In this document: positions 63,930-64,000 of the stretch, in pieces
Position numbering within the stretch: the first letter of the stretch is position 1
How the letters are laid out: the number at the start of each line of letters is the position of its first letter
Assembly: GCA_965238305.1 (NCBI GenBank)
Contig: CBDEHK010000001.1
Location: 2,232,001-2,296,000, forward strand
DNA from: CBDCGJ01 sp965238305
Lineage (GTDB): Bacteria; Pseudomonadota; Alphaproteobacteria; GCA-2731375
Direction: 5' to 3'
DNA length: 64,000 nucleotides
Translations under genes and position numbers: made by a program
The notes under the pieces: generated by a model
What the model was told of the DNA's origin: nothing
The model's input: the letters and a program-made list of their open reading frames with translations, nothing else
Database searches by the model: none

Positions 63930-64000
63930 AATAACGTCCTTTTATCTTGTACAACTTCGCTTCAGCTGGCAGAAATCAATTTGTAGGAAAAAAACCGTTG

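Overview
The window looks like a chromosomal segment of an alphaproteobacterium, most likely Rhodospirillales-like. This rests on three things: gene order in the second half (DjlA-like gene, amidase, RNase P RNA, mraZ, the full dcw cluster, lpxC), protein character, and a moderate GC content of roughly 50-55 % judged by eye. I see no phage genes, IS elements, CRISPR array or tRNA. The placement is inference from gene content; no database search was run.

Left part (1-31.8 kb) is accessory metabolism and signalling. It opens with the end-truncated gene of a TTC38-type TPR protein and a GGDEF-EAL protein whose cyclase motif is degenerate. Then come a VOC protein, a lactonase-like metallo-hydrolase and three short-chain dehydrogenases. 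An AT-richer pair follows: a lipoprotein and a 32-residue membrane peptide. leuA ends at a clear terminator. A run of plus-strand genes then encodes a DMT permease, an S1C-like protein without its catalytic triad, a luciferase-like oxidoreductase, an esterase, an acyl-CoA dehydrogenase and a family III CoA-transferase. Facing it is a minus-strand set: a GrdB/PrdB-like protein with an in-frame UGA that almost certainly encodes selenocysteine, an SDR, and a second CoA-transferase lacking the usual catalytic aspartate. Further on lie a lone receiver protein, a DUF6065-like protein, a secreted protein, a membrane adenylate cyclase, an orphan carboxyltransferase, a thiolase, a PAS protein, an MDR oxidoreductase, a HalD/BesD-like Fe/2-oxoglutarate enzyme, and permeases.

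Middle part (31.8-43.4 kb): a 580-base gene-poor stretch with two GC-rich hairpins, then a fused HyuA-HyuB (5-oxoprolinase-type) protein. A plus-strand series follows: DjlA-like TerB-DnaJ protein, enoyl-CoA hydratase, small protein, acyl-CoA dehydrogenase, DMT permease, 1,6-anhydro-type amidase, secreted DUF5602-like protein. RNase P RNA (rnpB) comes next with its own promoter, then a Rieske oxygenase on the other strand.

Right part (43.6-64 kb): the division and cell-wall cluster mraZ-rsmH-ftsL-ftsI-murE-murF-mraY-murD-ftsW-murG-murC-murB-ddl-ftsQ-ftsA-ftsZ, then lpxC and an XRE regulator. It is preceded by four MraZ-type repeats at exact 10-base spacing. From mraZ to ftsQ almost every junction overlaps by 4-13 bases or is under 10 bases, so it reads as one translationally coupled unit. 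The only real gaps are before ftsA (119 bases, with a palindrome) and ftsZ (72 bases). Terminators follow ftsZ and lpxC. Together the cluster makes UDP-MurNAc-pentapeptide and lipid II, builds the divisome, and leads into lipid A synthesis.

The most notable find is the selenocysteine gene at 18682-19545. A conventional reading would split it into two truncated ORFs.
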